Source: Kineococcus endophyticus (GTDB lineage: Bacteria; Actinomycetota; Actinomycetes; Actinomycetales; Kineococcaceae). Taken from it: 64,000 nt of DNA. The notes beneath the pieces were generated by a model. It made no database searches. It was not told the origin of the DNA and was given only the letters and a program-made list of their open reading frames with translations. The position numbers were made by a program, and so were the translations under genes. The stretch is from contig NZ_JBFNQN010000016.1 of NCBI RefSeq assembly GCF_040796495.1, positions 101,596 to 165,595 on the forward strand, in the 5' to 3' direction. How positions within the stretch are numbered: position 1 is the stretch's first letter; each line of letters opens with the position of its first letter. Positions 21,090 through 30,606 of the stretch are shown here, piece by piece.

Positions 21090-21107
21090 GGACCCGTCGT
21101 CGGGTCC
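21090..21107 (+). terminator. short hairpin after the phosphatase gene
   Basis: Seven-base arms GGACCCG/CGGGTCC around TCGT, 53 bases past the stop and 31 bases before the next start. No T-run, so it could be a terminator or an operator for the dehydrogenase. Confidence 0.35.
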
Positions 21108-21138
21108 GGACCGACGCGGCACGGACGGGAGGGACCGC

Positions 21139-22815
21139 GTGGACGCGGACGTCGTCGTCATCGGCGGAGGACTCGCGGGCCTCGTCGCCACGTGCGAACT
21201 GGTCCGGGCCGGCAAGAGCGTGCTCGTCGTCGAGCAGGAGAACTCGGAGAACCTCGGGGGTCAGGCCTACTGGTCCTTCGGGGGGATCTTCCTGGTCGAC
21301 AGCCCGATGCAACGGCGCCTGGGCGTGCGGGACTCCTTCGACCTGGCCTGGCGGGACTGGCAGGACTCGGCCCGGTGGGACCGGCTGGACGGCGACCACC
21401 CCGAGGACCTGTGGGCCCAGCGGTGGGGACGGGCCTACGTCGAGTTCGCCGCCGGTGAGAAGCGGTCGTGGTTGCGGCAGCAGGGCGTGAGGTTCACGCC
21501 GCTGGTGGGGTGGGCGGAACGGGGATCCCTCAGCACCGGCGGGCACGGCAACTCCGTGCCGCGGTTCCACGTCCCGTGGGGCACCGGGACCGGCATCTCC
21601 GAACCGTTCGCGGACAGGGTCCGGGCCGCCGCCGGAGCCGGACTGGTCACCGTCCGCTTCCGCCACCGGGTGGACGAGCTCGTCGTCGAGTGCGGCCAGG
21701 TCCGGGGCGTGCGGGGCGCCGTGCTGGCTCCCGACACCGCGCGGCGGGGAGCGCCGTCGAACCGGTCGGTCGTCGGCGAGTTCGAGCTGAGGGCGCAGGC
21801 CGTGGTCATCGCCAGCGGGGGCATCGGCGGCAACCACGACCAGGTCCGCCGGTGGTGGCCATCACGGTTGGGAGAACCGCCGCGCAGGATGGTCACGGGA
21901 GTTCCCGAGCACGTGGACGGCCGGATGCTGGACGTCGCCGCCGACCAGGGCGTCCGCCTGGTCAACCGGGACCGCATGTGGCACTACACCGAGGGTCTGC
22001 AGAACTGGAACCCGATCTGGCCCGGTCACGGGATCCGGATCCTGCCGGGCCCGTCCTCGCTGTGGCTCGACGCGCGGGGTCGACGGCTCCCCGTCCCCGG
22101 CCTGCCCGGCTACGACACCCTGGGCACCCTGACGCTGCTGCGGACGACCCCGGACCTCGCCGGCCTCGACCACTCCTGGTTCCTGCTGGACCAGTCCATC
22201 GTCAAGAAGGAGTTCGCCCTGTCCGGGTCCGAGCAGAACCCGGACCTCACGAACCGGGACCTGCGGCTCCTCCTGCGCTCGCGCCTCGGGCGCTCGGCTC
22301 CCGGCCCGGTGGAGGACTTCAAGGAGCACGGCGAGGACTTCGTCGTCGCCGACACCCTGCGCGACCTGGTCGACGGCATGAACGCGCTCACCGGCGACGG
22401 GTTGCTCGACCACGACGAGATCGAGCGGCAGGTGCGGGCCCGGGACGACGAGGTCGTCGACCAGTCCTCGGAGGACGCCCAGGCGGTGGGCATCCGCACC
22501 AGCCGCCGGTTCCTCGGCGACCGGCTCTTCCGGACCGCCCGACCGCACCGCCTCCTGGACCCCGCGCACGGTCCGCTCATCGCGGTGCGCCTGTGGACCG
22601 TGACGCGCAAGACGTTGGGCGGCATCCAGACCGACCTCGCCGGCCGGGCACTGGGAGCGGACGGCGCCCCCGTCAGCGGCCTCTACGCCGCGGGGGAGGC
22701 GGCCGGTTTCGGTGGGGGCGGCGTCCACGGGTACAACGCGTTGGAGGGGACGTTCCTCGGCGGCTGCCTCTTCACCGGTCGCACCGTGGGGCGCTCGCTC
22801 GTCGACGCCCTGTGA
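21139..22815 (+). CDS. FAD-binding dehydrogenase (fumarate reductase/ketosteroid dehydrogenase-like)
   Basis: Flavoprotein of 558 residues. FAD-binding GGGLAGLVATCEL near the N-terminus, an acidic end to strand 2 (VVEQE), NSENLGGQAYWSFGGIFLVDSP, and the C-terminal FAD loop SGLYAAGEAAGFGGGGVHG with NALEGTFLGGCLFTGR. The architecture matches the FAD-binding dehydrogenases related to 3-ketosteroid delta-1-dehydrogenase, with an unknown substrate. Start GTG at 21139 with GGGAGGGA 6-7 bases upstream. No steroid or other pathway genes lie beside it. Confidence 0.82.
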   Translation: MDADVVVIGGGLAGLVATCELVRAGKSVLVVEQENSENLGGQAYWSFGGIFLVDSPMQRRLGVRDSFDLAWRDWQDSARWDRLDGDHPEDLWAQRWGRAYVEFAAGEKRSWLRQQGVRFTPLVGWAERGSLSTGGHGNSVPRFHVPWGTGTGISEPFADRVRAAAGAGLVTVRFRHRVDELVVECGQVRGVRGAVLAPDTARRGAPSNRSVVGEFELRAQAVVIASGGIGGNHDQVRRWWPSRLGEPPRRMVTGVPEHVDGRMLDVAADQGVRLVNRDRMWHYTEGLQNWNPIWPGHGIRILPGPSSLWLDARGRRLPVPGLPGYDTLGTLTLLRTTPDLAGLDHSWFLLDQSIVKKEFALSGSEQNPDLTNRDLRLLLRSRLGRSAPGPVEDFKEHGEDFVVADTLRDLVDGMNALTGDGLLDHDEIERQVRARDDEVVDQSSEDAQAVGIRTSRRFLGDRLFRTARPHRLLDPAHGPLIAVRLWTVTRKTLGGIQTDLAGRALGADGAPVSGLYAAGEAAGFGGGGVHGYNALEGTFLGGCLFTGRTVGRSLVDAL

Positions 22816-22969
22816 CGCCCGCCGCCACCGCGCCCGTCGGGTCCACAGGCGTGACCCGTGCGAGGTCCGGCTGTCGTCGCGGGATCCACAGGCGACGTTC
22901 CGGGCCGTGCGGGCCCCTCGCTGTGGACGACGCCGGAGGTGGGTCGGCGCGGGGCCGCAGGCTGCAGCC

Positions 22970-23407
22970 ATGCCGATCCCGCACCCCACCCTGCGACGCC
23001 CCGTCCGCACTCCCGAGGAACTCACCACGCGCTGGGAGATCGTCGCCGTGCTCGGACGCGGCCTGGACGACCCTCCCGCGCCGGACCAGGAGGCCTCGGA
23101 CCTGTGGATCCAGCTCTTCGACGCGACCGGTCACGCCCACGGCGTGCTCGTCGTCGTGGAGGGCGTCGAGCCCGCGCCCGACGACGAACTGACCGGCAAC
23201 CTCGCCGGGGTCCTCGCCCACCTGCTGACCCTGGAAGTGGACGGGGAGGGTGCCGCGGCGGTCGCCCTGGTCCCGCGAGCGCCCCGCGACGTCGTGGTGG
23301 ACGACCTCGCGTGGGCCGAGGCGCTGAGGACGGCCTGCCGCGCCGACGGCGTGCCGCTCCTCGGCGTGCACCTCGTCAGCGGCGTGCACGCCCGTCCACT
23401 GCTGTGA
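22970..23407 (+). CDS. hypothetical protein, 145 residues
   Basis: Soluble alpha/beta-like protein not recognised. It shows a repeated hydrophobic-strand pattern (HGVLVVVEGVE, GAAAVALVPRAP, VPLLGVHLV) with a conserved-looking WAEALRTACRADGVPLLGVH, as in small actinobacterial proteins that monitor client load or act as unknown accessory factors. ATG at 22970. Preceded by a 154-base spacer holding several TCCACAGG repeats. No clear partner gene. Confidence 0.55.
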   Translation: MPIPHPTLRRPVRTPEELTTRWEIVAVLGRGLDDPPAPDQEASDLWIQLFDATGHAHGVLVVVEGVEPAPDDELTGNLAGVLAHLLTLEVDGEGAAAVALVPRAPRDVVVDDLAWAEALRTACRADGVPLLGVHLVSGVHARPLL

Positions 23408-23430
23408 CGGCGGGTGCGCGCGGTCCGGGG

Positions 23431-23730
23431 TCAGCCGACGGGTGCCGGGGCGGGTCGGGCCTGCTGACGCGGGTTGGGGCGGCGGACCGCCTCCTGCATG
23501 GACATGCCGCTGATGGCGTCGCAGAGCTCCGGCAGGGACTCGAGCACCTGCTCGGCCACCTCGAGCGGGACGGCCTGCGGCGACAGGATCGTGACGGTCA
23601 CCTTGCCGCGGCTGCTCGGTCCCTGGGAGACGAAGCAGCCGGGGACGCGTTCGGCGATCCCGGAGATGAACCCGTTGAGGTCGCGCACGCCGATCGGCCT
23701 CGTCGTCTCGATCGCCAGCACAGTCTTCAT
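23431..23730 (-). CDS. hypothetical protein, 99 residues
   Basis: Small soluble protein (KTVLAIETTRPIGVRDLNGF, then a strand VTVTILSPQAVPLEVAEQVLESLPEL in parts, and a Pro/Arg-rich tail). Not recognised. ATG at 23730 has GGAGGAG six bases upstream, which supports it as a real gene. Convergent with the preceding hypothetical gene, 23 bases between stops. Confidence 0.6.
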   Translation of the reverse strand: MKTVLAIETTRPIGVRDLNGFISGIAERVPGCFVSQGPSSRGKVTVTILSPQAVPLEVAEQVLESLPELCDAISGMSMQEAVRRPNPRQQARPAPAPVG

Positions 23731-23760
23731 CGCGCTCCTCCGCAGGGTGGCCGTGGGCGG

Positions 23761-23780
23761 CCCCGTCCGGGGGGACGGGG
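23761..23780 (-). terminator. candidate hairpin beyond the guanidine/urea operon
   Basis: Perfect eight-base arms CCCCGTCC/GGACGGGG around GGGG, about 155 bases past the TetR stop on the minus strand and 31 bases upstream of the 99-residue gene. No T-tract; strand and role are uncertain. Confidence 0.35.
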
Positions 23781-23934
23781 TCCACGTCGTGGGTGTTCTC
23801 GAGTGGGTCACGGTGACCCGCACGGGCGTCTCACCTCTCCCGCTCTGTCGGCACGCACCGACCCCGGCCACACAGCGCGTCGCCCGAATCACCCTGAACG
23901 GACCAGCGCGGACGGGTCCGCCCCCAGCCCGCGG

Positions 23935-24621
23935 TCAGCGCCGGCCGGCACCCGCGGGTGCGCTCAACCCGGCGCGCACCTCGGCGCTGACCCGCGCAGC
24001 GGTCTCGGCCCGCTCCCCCGTCACCCCGCAGGCCCCGAGGCAGACCGCGGCGATCTGCAGCGGACGGCGCTCGACCCCCGGCAAGGACGCGGCCATCTCG
24101 ACCAGGTGCAGGCAGACCTGGCCGAGCACCTGCGGGTCCACCGGGTGTCCCGCCGGGACGACGTCCCGCGCCAGCTCGGCGTAGACCTGGCCGAGCTGCC
24201 GGCGGTGCTCCCGGAACTGCTCGAACCGCGGTTGCTGGACCTCCGGCGCCACGTACAGGGCGGCGATGCCGAGCGGTCCGGCCAGCAGGGTCCCCACGTC
24301 GACGACGACCAGCGCGTGCAGCGCGGTGGCCGCGTCCGGCGCCTGCGACCGCAGGGCGTCGACGACGTCGAGGGTGGGGCGGACGGACGCCTCCAGCAGC
24401 TCGAGGAGGATCTCGTCCTTGCCGGCGAAGTGGTGGTAGAGCGAGGCCTGCCGGATGCCGACGCGGTCGGCGATGGCCCGCGTCGACGTGGCCGCGAAGC
24501 CGGACTCGGAGAACAGCGCCGCCGCGGCGTCGAGGATCTCCTGGCGCGGTGTGCGGCCGTCGTCGGCGGCGCCCCGGCTGCGGGGCCGTCCGACCCGGCC
24601 CGTCCCGGCCCGCTCGCTCAC
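23935..24621 (-). CDS. TetR family repressor of the guanidine/urea operon
   Basis: Regulator of 228 residues: basic N-terminus, HTH at about 30-75 (ILDAAAALFSESGFAATSTRAIADRVGIRQASLYHHFAGKDEI, in parts) and a ligand-binding helical domain. Start GTG at 24621 overlaps the allophanate hydrolase stop by four bases, so it is the last gene of the operon. A repressor encoded at the end of its own operon fits feedback control; the palindrome at 33061-33082 ahead of the first gene is the likely operator. The inducer, perhaps guanidine or urea, is inferred from the operon only. Confidence 0.85.
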   Translation of the reverse strand: MSERAGTGRVGRPRSRGAADDGRTPRQEILDAAAALFSESGFAATSTRAIADRVGIRQASLYHHFAGKDEILLELLEASVRPTLDVVDALRSQAPDAATALHALVVVDVGTLLAGPLGIAALYVAPEVQQPRFEQFREHRRQLGQVYAELARDVVPAGHPVDPQVLGQVCLHLVEMAASLPGVERRPLQIAAVCLGACGVTGERAETAARVSAEVRAGLSAPAGAGRR

Positions 24622-26309
24622 CCCGCCGATGCTGCCACGACCTCTCCGGCCCCGGCGGCGCGGGCGGCGAGCCACGACCCGGCTGCGGTGATCTCCCGCG
24701 CCCCCTCCAGGGCCGCCGGCTCGGCGAGGAACCCGCGCACCACCCGTCCGTCGTCCAGGGTCACGGCGCCGATCGTCATGGGCTGCGGCAGGGCCGCGAC
24801 GAACGCGCCGAACCCCGCCGCCGTCAGGCGCCACACCTCGCCCAGGACGCCGGCCCCCGCGGGGTCGCGCACCATGCCCGGCTTGGGCGGGACGGTGTCG
24901 AGGGCGAAGAGGCGGTACTGCGGCGCCGTGGTGGCCGGGCCGACGAGGGTGGCGCCGGCCGCGACGAGCTCGTGGTGCAGGGGCTGACCGGACAGGTGCG
25001 CTCCGACGACGAGCAGGTCCACGGTCACGTCGGCCCACCGCTGCGCGAGCACCGCCAGCGCGCGGTCGCTGAAGGCGGGGCCCGTCAGCATGACGCCGAA
25101 CGGCAGACCGTCCACGGTCCCGGCCGGGACCGCGAGGGAGGCCATGTCGAGGAGGTTGGCGAAGTTCGTGAACCGGCCCATGCGCGCGTTGGCGCCCACG
25201 GGGTCCGCCGCCACCTCGGCGAGCGTGGGGTGCCACGTCGTCGTGGGGGTCAGCAGCGCGGTGGTCCCCGCGAGCAGGTCGCGGGCGCGGGCCGCGAGGA
25301 CGTCGAGGCGCTCGCGGTCGCGGAACACCTCCGCCGCCGAGACGTGCTCCCCCGCCGAGACGATGCCGGCCACCGTGGGGTCCAGGTCGGTCCCGACGAG
25401 GTGGGCGTTCTCGCGCAGGTGCCGGCCGACGGCCGCGGTCCGCTCGGCGACGAACGCGCCGCCGTACAGGAGGTCGGCCGCTTCCAGCAGCGGGGCGACG
25501 TCGACCTCCACGACGTCGGCGCCGGCGGCCCGCACCCGCTCGACGTACCGCGCGAACGCCTCGGCCCAGCCGTCGGCCAGGCCCTGCAGGTGCTCGGCGG
25601 TGGGCACGGCGATCCGCGGCCGTGCCGGCGGCGGGGGCAGCGGCGCGTCCACGCGGGCCAGGGGGTCGAGTCCGTCGAGGCCGGTCAGCTCCTCCGCGAC
25701 CCGCCGCGCGGTGGCCAGGTCGCGGGCGAAGACGGTGACGCAGTCCAGGCTGCGGCAGGCCGGGACGACGCCGGTGTTCGGCACGAGGCCGCGGGTGGGT
25801 TTCACCCCGACGAGGCCGTGCAGCGCCGCCGGCACGCGCCCGGAGCCGGCCGTGTCGGTACCGAGCGCGACGTCGACGAACCCCAGGGCCACGGCGACGG
25901 CGGACCCGGAGCTGGACCCCCCGGAGATCCGGTCGGGTGCGAACGCGTGCCGCACCGCCCCGTGAGGACTGCGCGTGCCGACGAGCCCGGTCGCGAACTG
26001 GTCCAGGTTCGTCTTGCCGAGCACGAGGGCTCCGGCGGCGCGCAGCCGCGCGACGGCGGTGGAGTCCCGGTCGGGCCGGTACGCGAAGGAGGGGGCCGCG
26101 GCCGTCGTCGGCAGGCCGGCGACGTCGATGTTGTCCTTGACGGCCACGAGGACCCCCGCCAGCGGCGCGTCCGGGTCGACCGACGCGGCCTCGGCCAGGA
26201 CGTCCTCGACCGGGCGCAGGGCGATCCACACCTCGGGCCGGCCGAACTGCTCGATGCGCGCGTAGGCCTGGCGGACCTTCACGCCCAGCGCGTCCACGCC
26301 ACGGTTCAC
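24618..26309 (-). CDS. atzF: allophanate hydrolase
   Basis: Amidase-family enzyme of 563 residues that splits allophanate into ammonia and CO2. Catalytic triad of the amidase-signature domain is visible: Lys58 in VAVKDN, cis-Ser near 133 in SGGSSSGSA and nucleophile Ser156 in DTAGSGRVP. The C-terminal third (after about 430, GQPLHHELVAAGATL, KPGMVRDPAGAGVLGEVWRL) is the typical AtzF extension that decarboxylates the N-carboxycarbamate product. Start GTG at 26309 overlaps the carboxylase stop by four bases. It completes the two-step, ATP-driven route that starts with the carboxylase upstream. Confidence 0.93.
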   Translation of the reverse strand: MNRGVDALGVKVRQAYARIEQFGRPEVWIALRPVEDVLAEAASVDPDAPLAGVLVAVKDNIDVAGLPTTAAAPSFAYRPDRDSTAVARLRAAGALVLGKTNLDQFATGLVGTRSPHGAVRHAFAPDRISGGSSSGSAVAVALGFVDVALGTDTAGSGRVPAALHGLVGVKPTRGLVPNTGVVPACRSLDCVTVFARDLATARRVAEELTGLDGLDPLARVDAPLPPPPARPRIAVPTAEHLQGLADGWAEAFARYVERVRAAGADVVEVDVAPLLEAADLLYGGAFVAERTAAVGRHLRENAHLVGTDLDPTVAGIVSAGEHVSAAEVFRDRERLDVLAARARDLLAGTTALLTPTTTWHPTLAEVAADPVGANARMGRFTNFANLLDMASLAVPAGTVDGLPFGVMLTGPAFSDRALAVLAQRWADVTVDLLVVGAHLSGQPLHHELVAAGATLVGPATTAPQYRLFALDTVPPKPGMVRDPAGAGVLGEVWRLTAAGFGAFVAALPQPMTIGAVTLDDGRVVRGFLAEPAALEGAREITAAGSWLAARAAGAGEVVAASAG

Positions 26310-29300
26310 GCCGGGGCTCCTTCCAGGGGGCGCACGGAGAACAGCACCTGGCCGGCGGTGACGGCCTCACCGGGTTTCACGTACACCTCGAGCAGTTCCC
26401 CCTCGACGGGCGCGGTCACGGCCGTCTCCATCTTCATCGCCTCCAGCGCCAGCACGCGGTCCCCGTCGCCGACCGAGGACCCGGCGGCCGCGGACACCTG
26501 CCAGACGGTCGCGGCGAACGGGGCCTCGACGCCGACCGCACCGGCGGGCAGGTCGACGGGGCCGGCCGCGACGGTCGGGGCGGGTTCGGGCCGGACGTCG
26601 AACTCCCCCGACGCCCGCCACCGGTCCTTCTCCGCCTCGAACGCGGCGGACTGCTGCGCGCGGAACGCCGCGATCGAGTCGGCGTGGGCGGCGAGGAACG
26701 CCTCGTGCTCTGCGAGGGAGAATTCCCCCTCCTCGGTCTCGACGTGACCGCGGCCGGCGTCGGTCTCGGCGCGGAGTTCGAGGAGTTCCTCGGCCGAGAC
26801 GGGGTACCACTCGATCCGGTCGAAGAACCGCAGCGCCCACGGGTCCTGCGTGAACAACCCACCGCGGCGGAAGCGGTTCCACACCTGGGTCGTACGGCCC
26901 ACGAACTGGTACCCGCCGGGCCCCTCCATGCCGTAGATGCACAGGTACGCACCACCGATGCCGACGGAGTTCTCCGCCGTCCACGTCCGGGCCGGGTTGT
27001 ACTTCGTGGTGACGAGGCGGTGCCGCGGGTCGAGGGGCGTCGCGACGGGCGCGCCGAGGTAGACGTCGCCCAGGCCGAGGACGAGGTAGCTGGCGTCGAA
27101 GACGGTCCGGAACACGTCGTCGACGGAGGCGAGGCCGTTGACGCGGCGGATGAACTCGATGTTCGACGGGGTCCACGGGGCGTCGTCGCGGACCCCGGCC
27201 ATGTACCGCTCGATGGCCAGGTGGGTCGCCGGGTCGTCCCAGGACAGCGGCAACCGCACGCGCCGCGAGGGCACGACGAGGTCGCTCGTCGGGGGCAGCG
27301 CGTCGTCCAGCTCGCGGAGCAGGCCGACGAGCCGGGAGGCGCGCAGGACGCTCGCGTCGGTGTGCACCTGCAGGGAACGGATGCCGGGTGTGATGTCGAG
27401 GATTCCCGCCGGGCGGTGCTCCTCCAGCGCCCGCATGAGGGCGTGCACGCGCATCCGCAGCCCGAGCTCGAGGACCATGTCGCCGAACTCGACGAGGAGG
27501 TTGTCGTCGCCGTCGCGGCGGTACGTGGCGGCGGGGCGGGTGGCCGTCGCCGGTACACGGGCGAGGACCCCGTCGTCGCCGTCGCCCACCGAGGACGTGG
27601 CGAGGTCGGCGCGCCGCAGGCGAGGTGCGGCCGCGACCTCCTCGCGCACCGGGACGAAGCGGACGCGGTCGCCGGGCCGCAGCTGGCCCAGCTTCCAGAG
27701 GTCGCCCGAGGTCACGACGGCGGGGCAGACGAAACCCCCGAGGGAGGGGCCGTCGGGTCCGAGCAGGATCGGGGTGTCCCCCGTGAAGTCGACGGCCCCC
27801 ACGGCGTACGGGGTGTCGTGGATGTTCGAGGGGTGCAACCCGGCCTCGCCGCCGTCGGTGCGGGCCCAGCGCGGGCGCGGTCCGTCGAGCCGGACACCGG
27901 TGCGGGCGGAGTTCAGGTGGACCTCGTAGTCGGTCGCGTAAAACTCGTCGAGGTCGGCGCGGGTGAAGAAGTCCGGGGCGCCGTGCGGGCCCTCGGTGAC
28001 GGCGACCAGCCAGTCGTGGGTGTACTCGGGCCGGCGCTCGACCGGGACGGGGCCGGGGATCGTGCTGAACCCCTCCCCCTCGGGTGCCCCGGGGCGCAGC
28101 ACGTCCCCGGCCTGCAGCGCCCGGCCGCCGTGGCCGCCGAACCCGCCGAGGGTGAACGTCGAGGCACTGCCGAGGTAGAGCGGCACGTCGATCCCGCCGC
28201 GGACGGCGAGGGCGAGCCGCAGACCCGGTCCGGTCGCGGTGCCGATCGCCAGGACTCCACCGGCGGGCACCTCCACGGGTTCCCACTGCGGCACCTCGAC
28301 GCCGTCGACCGTGACGGTCGCGGGCGCGCCGGTGACGCAGACGACGGCCTCTGTCGAGAACTGCAGCGTCGGGCCGGTCGCGGTGATCTCGAGGCCGGGC
28401 GCCGTGGGCGGGTTCCCGACGGCGAGGTTGGCCTCGCGCAGCGACAGGGGGTCCATCGGACCCGACGGCGGCACGCCGACCTGCCAGTACCCGAGGCGGC
28501 CGGGAAGGTCCTGCACGGTCGTCATGGCCCCGGGGGCGAGGACGTCGATGCGCGGGTCCGGGTCGCGCCCCGCGTCGATGCCCACCGACGGGCCGACGTC
28601 GAGCGTGGAGGTGGAGTGGGTGGCCGAGCGCAGGGGCAGGTCGGCCACGAGCGAGCGCAGCAGACCCAGGTTGGTGACGACGCCGTCGACGCGGGAGGCG
28701 GTGAGCGCCTCGCCGAGCAGGTCGAGCGCGGCGTCACGACCGGGTGCGGACGCGATGACCTTCGCCAGCAGCGGGTCGTAGAACGGGGTCACCTCGGTGC
28801 CCGTCTCGACCCAGCCGTCGACGCGCACGCCGGACAGCTGCGGGAACTGCGCGTTCGTCACGAGTCCGGGGCAGGGGGCGTCCTGCTTGGCGGGGTCCTC
28901 GGCGTACACGCGGGCCTCGACGGCGACACCGCTCGCCCGCCAGTCCCGGTCGAGGGCGTCGCGGACGACGGGGTCGTCGGCGCCGTCGCGGGCCAGGCGC
29001 AGCATGAGCTCGACGAGGTCCACGCCGTAGGCGAGCTCGGTGACGGGGTGCTCGACCTGGAGGCGGGTGTTCACCTCGAGGAACGCCGCCTCCTCGCGGA
29101 GGGGGTCGTAGACGAACTCGACGGTGCCGGCCGACCGGTACCGCACGGAGGCCATGAGGTCCGCGGCCGTGCCGGCGATGCGGCGTCGGACGTGGTCCGG
29201 CAGGGCGGGTGCCGGAGCCTCCTCGACGACCTTCTGGTTGCGGCGCTGCAGGGAGCAGTCGCGGTCGCCGATGACGGCGACGCCACCGCGGCCGTCCCCG

Positions 29301-29941
29301 AACACCTGCACCTCGACGTGCCGGGCGGGGCGGACGAGGCGTTCGAGGAACACCCCCGCCGAGCCGAAGTTCGCCGATGCCAACCGCACCACGCGGTCGT
29401 ACGCCTCGCGGACCTCCGCGACCGTCGCGCACGCCTGCATCCCGATGCCGCCGCCCCCGCCGGTCGCCTTGAGCATGACGGGCAGGCCGACGGCTTCGGC
29501 CGCGGCGACGGCCTCGTCGGCGGAGGCGAGCAGCCCCGTGCCGGCCAGCAGCGGGACGTCGGCGCGGGCGGCGAGCTCGCGGGCGGTGTGCTTGCTGCCG
29601 AACGCGGTGATCTGCTCGGGCGTGGGGCCGACGAAGGCGATCCCCGCGGCCTCGCAGGCGCGGGCGAACTCGACGTTCTCGGAGAGGAACCCGTAGCCGG
29701 GGTGCACGGCGCCCGCACCCGTGGCCAGGGCGGCCTCGAGGAGGGCGTCGGTGCGCAGGTACGACTCGCGGGCGGGCGCGGGCCCGAGCCGGACCGCGGT
29801 GTCGGCCTCACGGACGTGCGGGGCGGCGCGGTCGGCGTCGGAGTACACGGCCACCGTGCGCAGGCCGAGCTCCCGCGCCGAGCGCAGGACGCGTCGGGCG
29901 ATCTCGCCGCGGTTGGCGACGAGCAGGGTGTCGAAGGTCAC
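26306..29941 (-). CDS. biotin-dependent urea/guanidine carboxylase
   Basis: Multidomain biotin enzyme of 1211 residues. N-terminal biotin carboxylase (about 1-450) with VANRGEIARRVL, ATP-grasp KATGGGGGIGMQ and EVNTRLQVEHPVTEL; central carboxyltransferase (KipI/KipA-like AHS1/AHS2, about 490-1080) starting at VLAPGAMTTVQDLPGR; C-terminal biotinyl domain with Lys1170 in ALEAMKMET. It carboxylates urea to allophanate, or guanidine to carboxyguanidine. The two adjacent associated proteins, known as carboxyguanidine deiminase subunits in related operons, favour guanidine, but the substrate-deciding residues cannot be judged by eye. Start GTG at 29941 overlaps the upstream gene. Confidence 0.92.
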   Translation of the reverse strand: MTFDTLLVANRGEIARRVLRSARELGLRTVAVYSDADRAAPHVREADTAVRLGPAPARESYLRTDALLEAALATGAGAVHPGYGFLSENVEFARACEAAGIAFVGPTPEQITAFGSKHTARELAARADVPLLAGTGLLASADEAVAAAEAVGLPVMLKATGGGGGIGMQACATVAEVREAYDRVVRLASANFGSAGVFLERLVRPARHVEVQVFGDGRGGVAVIGDRDCSLQRRNQKVVEEAPAPALPDHVRRRIAGTAADLMASVRYRSAGTVEFVYDPLREEAAFLEVNTRLQVEHPVTELAYGVDLVELMLRLARDGADDPVVRDALDRDWRASGVAVEARVYAEDPAKQDAPCPGLVTNAQFPQLSGVRVDGWVETGTEVTPFYDPLLAKVIASAPGRDAALDLLGEALTASRVDGVVTNLGLLRSLVADLPLRSATHSTSTLDVGPSVGIDAGRDPDPRIDVLAPGAMTTVQDLPGRLGYWQVGVPPSGPMDPLSLREANLAVGNPPTAPGLEITATGPTLQFSTEAVVCVTGAPATVTVDGVEVPQWEPVEVPAGGVLAIGTATGPGLRLALAVRGGIDVPLYLGSASTFTLGGFGGHGGRALQAGDVLRPGAPEGEGFSTIPGPVPVERRPEYTHDWLVAVTEGPHGAPDFFTRADLDEFYATDYEVHLNSARTGVRLDGPRPRWARTDGGEAGLHPSNIHDTPYAVGAVDFTGDTPILLGPDGPSLGGFVCPAVVTSGDLWKLGQLRPGDRVRFVPVREEVAAAPRLRRADLATSSVGDGDDGVLARVPATATRPAATYRRDGDDNLLVEFGDMVLELGLRMRVHALMRALEEHRPAGILDITPGIRSLQVHTDASVLRASRLVGLLRELDDALPPTSDLVVPSRRVRLPLSWDDPATHLAIERYMAGVRDDAPWTPSNIEFIRRVNGLASVDDVFRTVFDASYLVLGLGDVYLGAPVATPLDPRHRLVTTKYNPARTWTAENSVGIGGAYLCIYGMEGPGGYQFVGRTTQVWNRFRRGGLFTQDPWALRFFDRIEWYPVSAEELLELRAETDAGRGHVETEEGEFSLAEHEAFLAAHADSIAAFRAQQSAAFEAEKDRWRASGEFDVRPEPAPTVAAGPVDLPAGAVGVEAPFAATVWQVSAAAGSSVGDGDRVLALEAMKMETAVTAPVEGELLEVYVKPGEAVTAGQVLFSVRPLEGAPA

Positions 29942-30606
29942 CGGGGTCCTCCCGCGGGGGCGGTCACGAGCATGCGCAGCGGCGTGGGGTCGAAGTCGTT
30001 GCAGGGGTTGTTGACCTGCGGGCAGTTCGAGACGACGACGAGCAGGTCGACCTCGGCGCGGAACGCGACGCGCTTGCCGGGGCCGGACATGCCGTCGACG
30101 ATCCCGAGGGAACCGTCGGGTTCCACGGGGACGTTCATGAACCAGTTGAGGTTGGACACGAGGTCGCGGGCGGACAGGCCGTGCCGGGCGCCCTCGGCGA
30201 GGAAGTTCTCCCGGCACCCGTGCTGGTGCATGGTGTGGTGGCCGTACCGCAGGGTGTTCGACTCCTTGCCGCAGGCGCCGCCGATGGTGTCCTGGCGTTC
30301 GACCTCGTTGGCCACGACGGTCGCGAGGGGGGCGCCGTACTGGCTGCGCAGCACCGTGCCCGTGCGGACGTACGCGTTGCCCTGCCACGCCAGGGTGTCC
30401 GGCACGCTGTACCGCTCGCTGCGGTCGGCGTCGGAGAACAGCAGGCAGTCCGCGGACTGGTTGCCGCCCACGTCGACGATGGTCAGGACGTGCCCGGCGC
30501 GGACGACGGCCGACCAGGGGGCCCGGGGTGCGACGCGCTCGTCGAGGACGACGTCGCCGGTCACGAGCGGGGAACCCCAGTCGAGCGTGCTCTGGTCGGT
30601 GCTCAC
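29938..30606 (-). CDS. urea carboxylase-associated protein 1 (DUF1989; likely carboxyguanidine deiminase subunit)
   Basis: Protein of 222 residues of the DUF1989 family (UAAP1). Landmarks: VRAGHVLTIVDVGGNQSADCLLFSDADRSERYSVPDT (in parts), GGACGKESNTLRYGHHTMHQHGCRENF with a Cys and several His that can bind metal, NLNWFMNVPVEPDG and VVSNCPQVNNPCNDFDPTPLRM. In guanidine-degrading bacteria the paired UAAP1 and UAAP2 form the deiminase (CgdAB) that turns carboxyguanidine into allophanate. The metal-binding Cys/His set is present. Overlaps its neighbours by four bases each. Confidence 0.88.
   Translation of the reverse strand: MSTDQSTLDWGSPLVTGDVVLDERVAPRAPWSAVVRAGHVLTIVDVGGNQSADCLLFSDADRSERYSVPDTLAWQGNAYVRTGTVLRSQYGAPLATVVANEVERQDTIGGACGKESNTLRYGHHTMHQHGCRENFLAEGARHGLSARDLVSNLNWFMNVPVEPDGSLGIVDGMSGPGKRVAFRAEVDLLVVVSNCPQVNNPCNDFDPTPLRMLVTAPAGGPR

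Noticed and set aside
22842..22930. Chromosome origin suggested by TCCACA repeats
   Set aside because: Only a few boxes, no AT-rich stretch, no dnaA or dnaN in the window.
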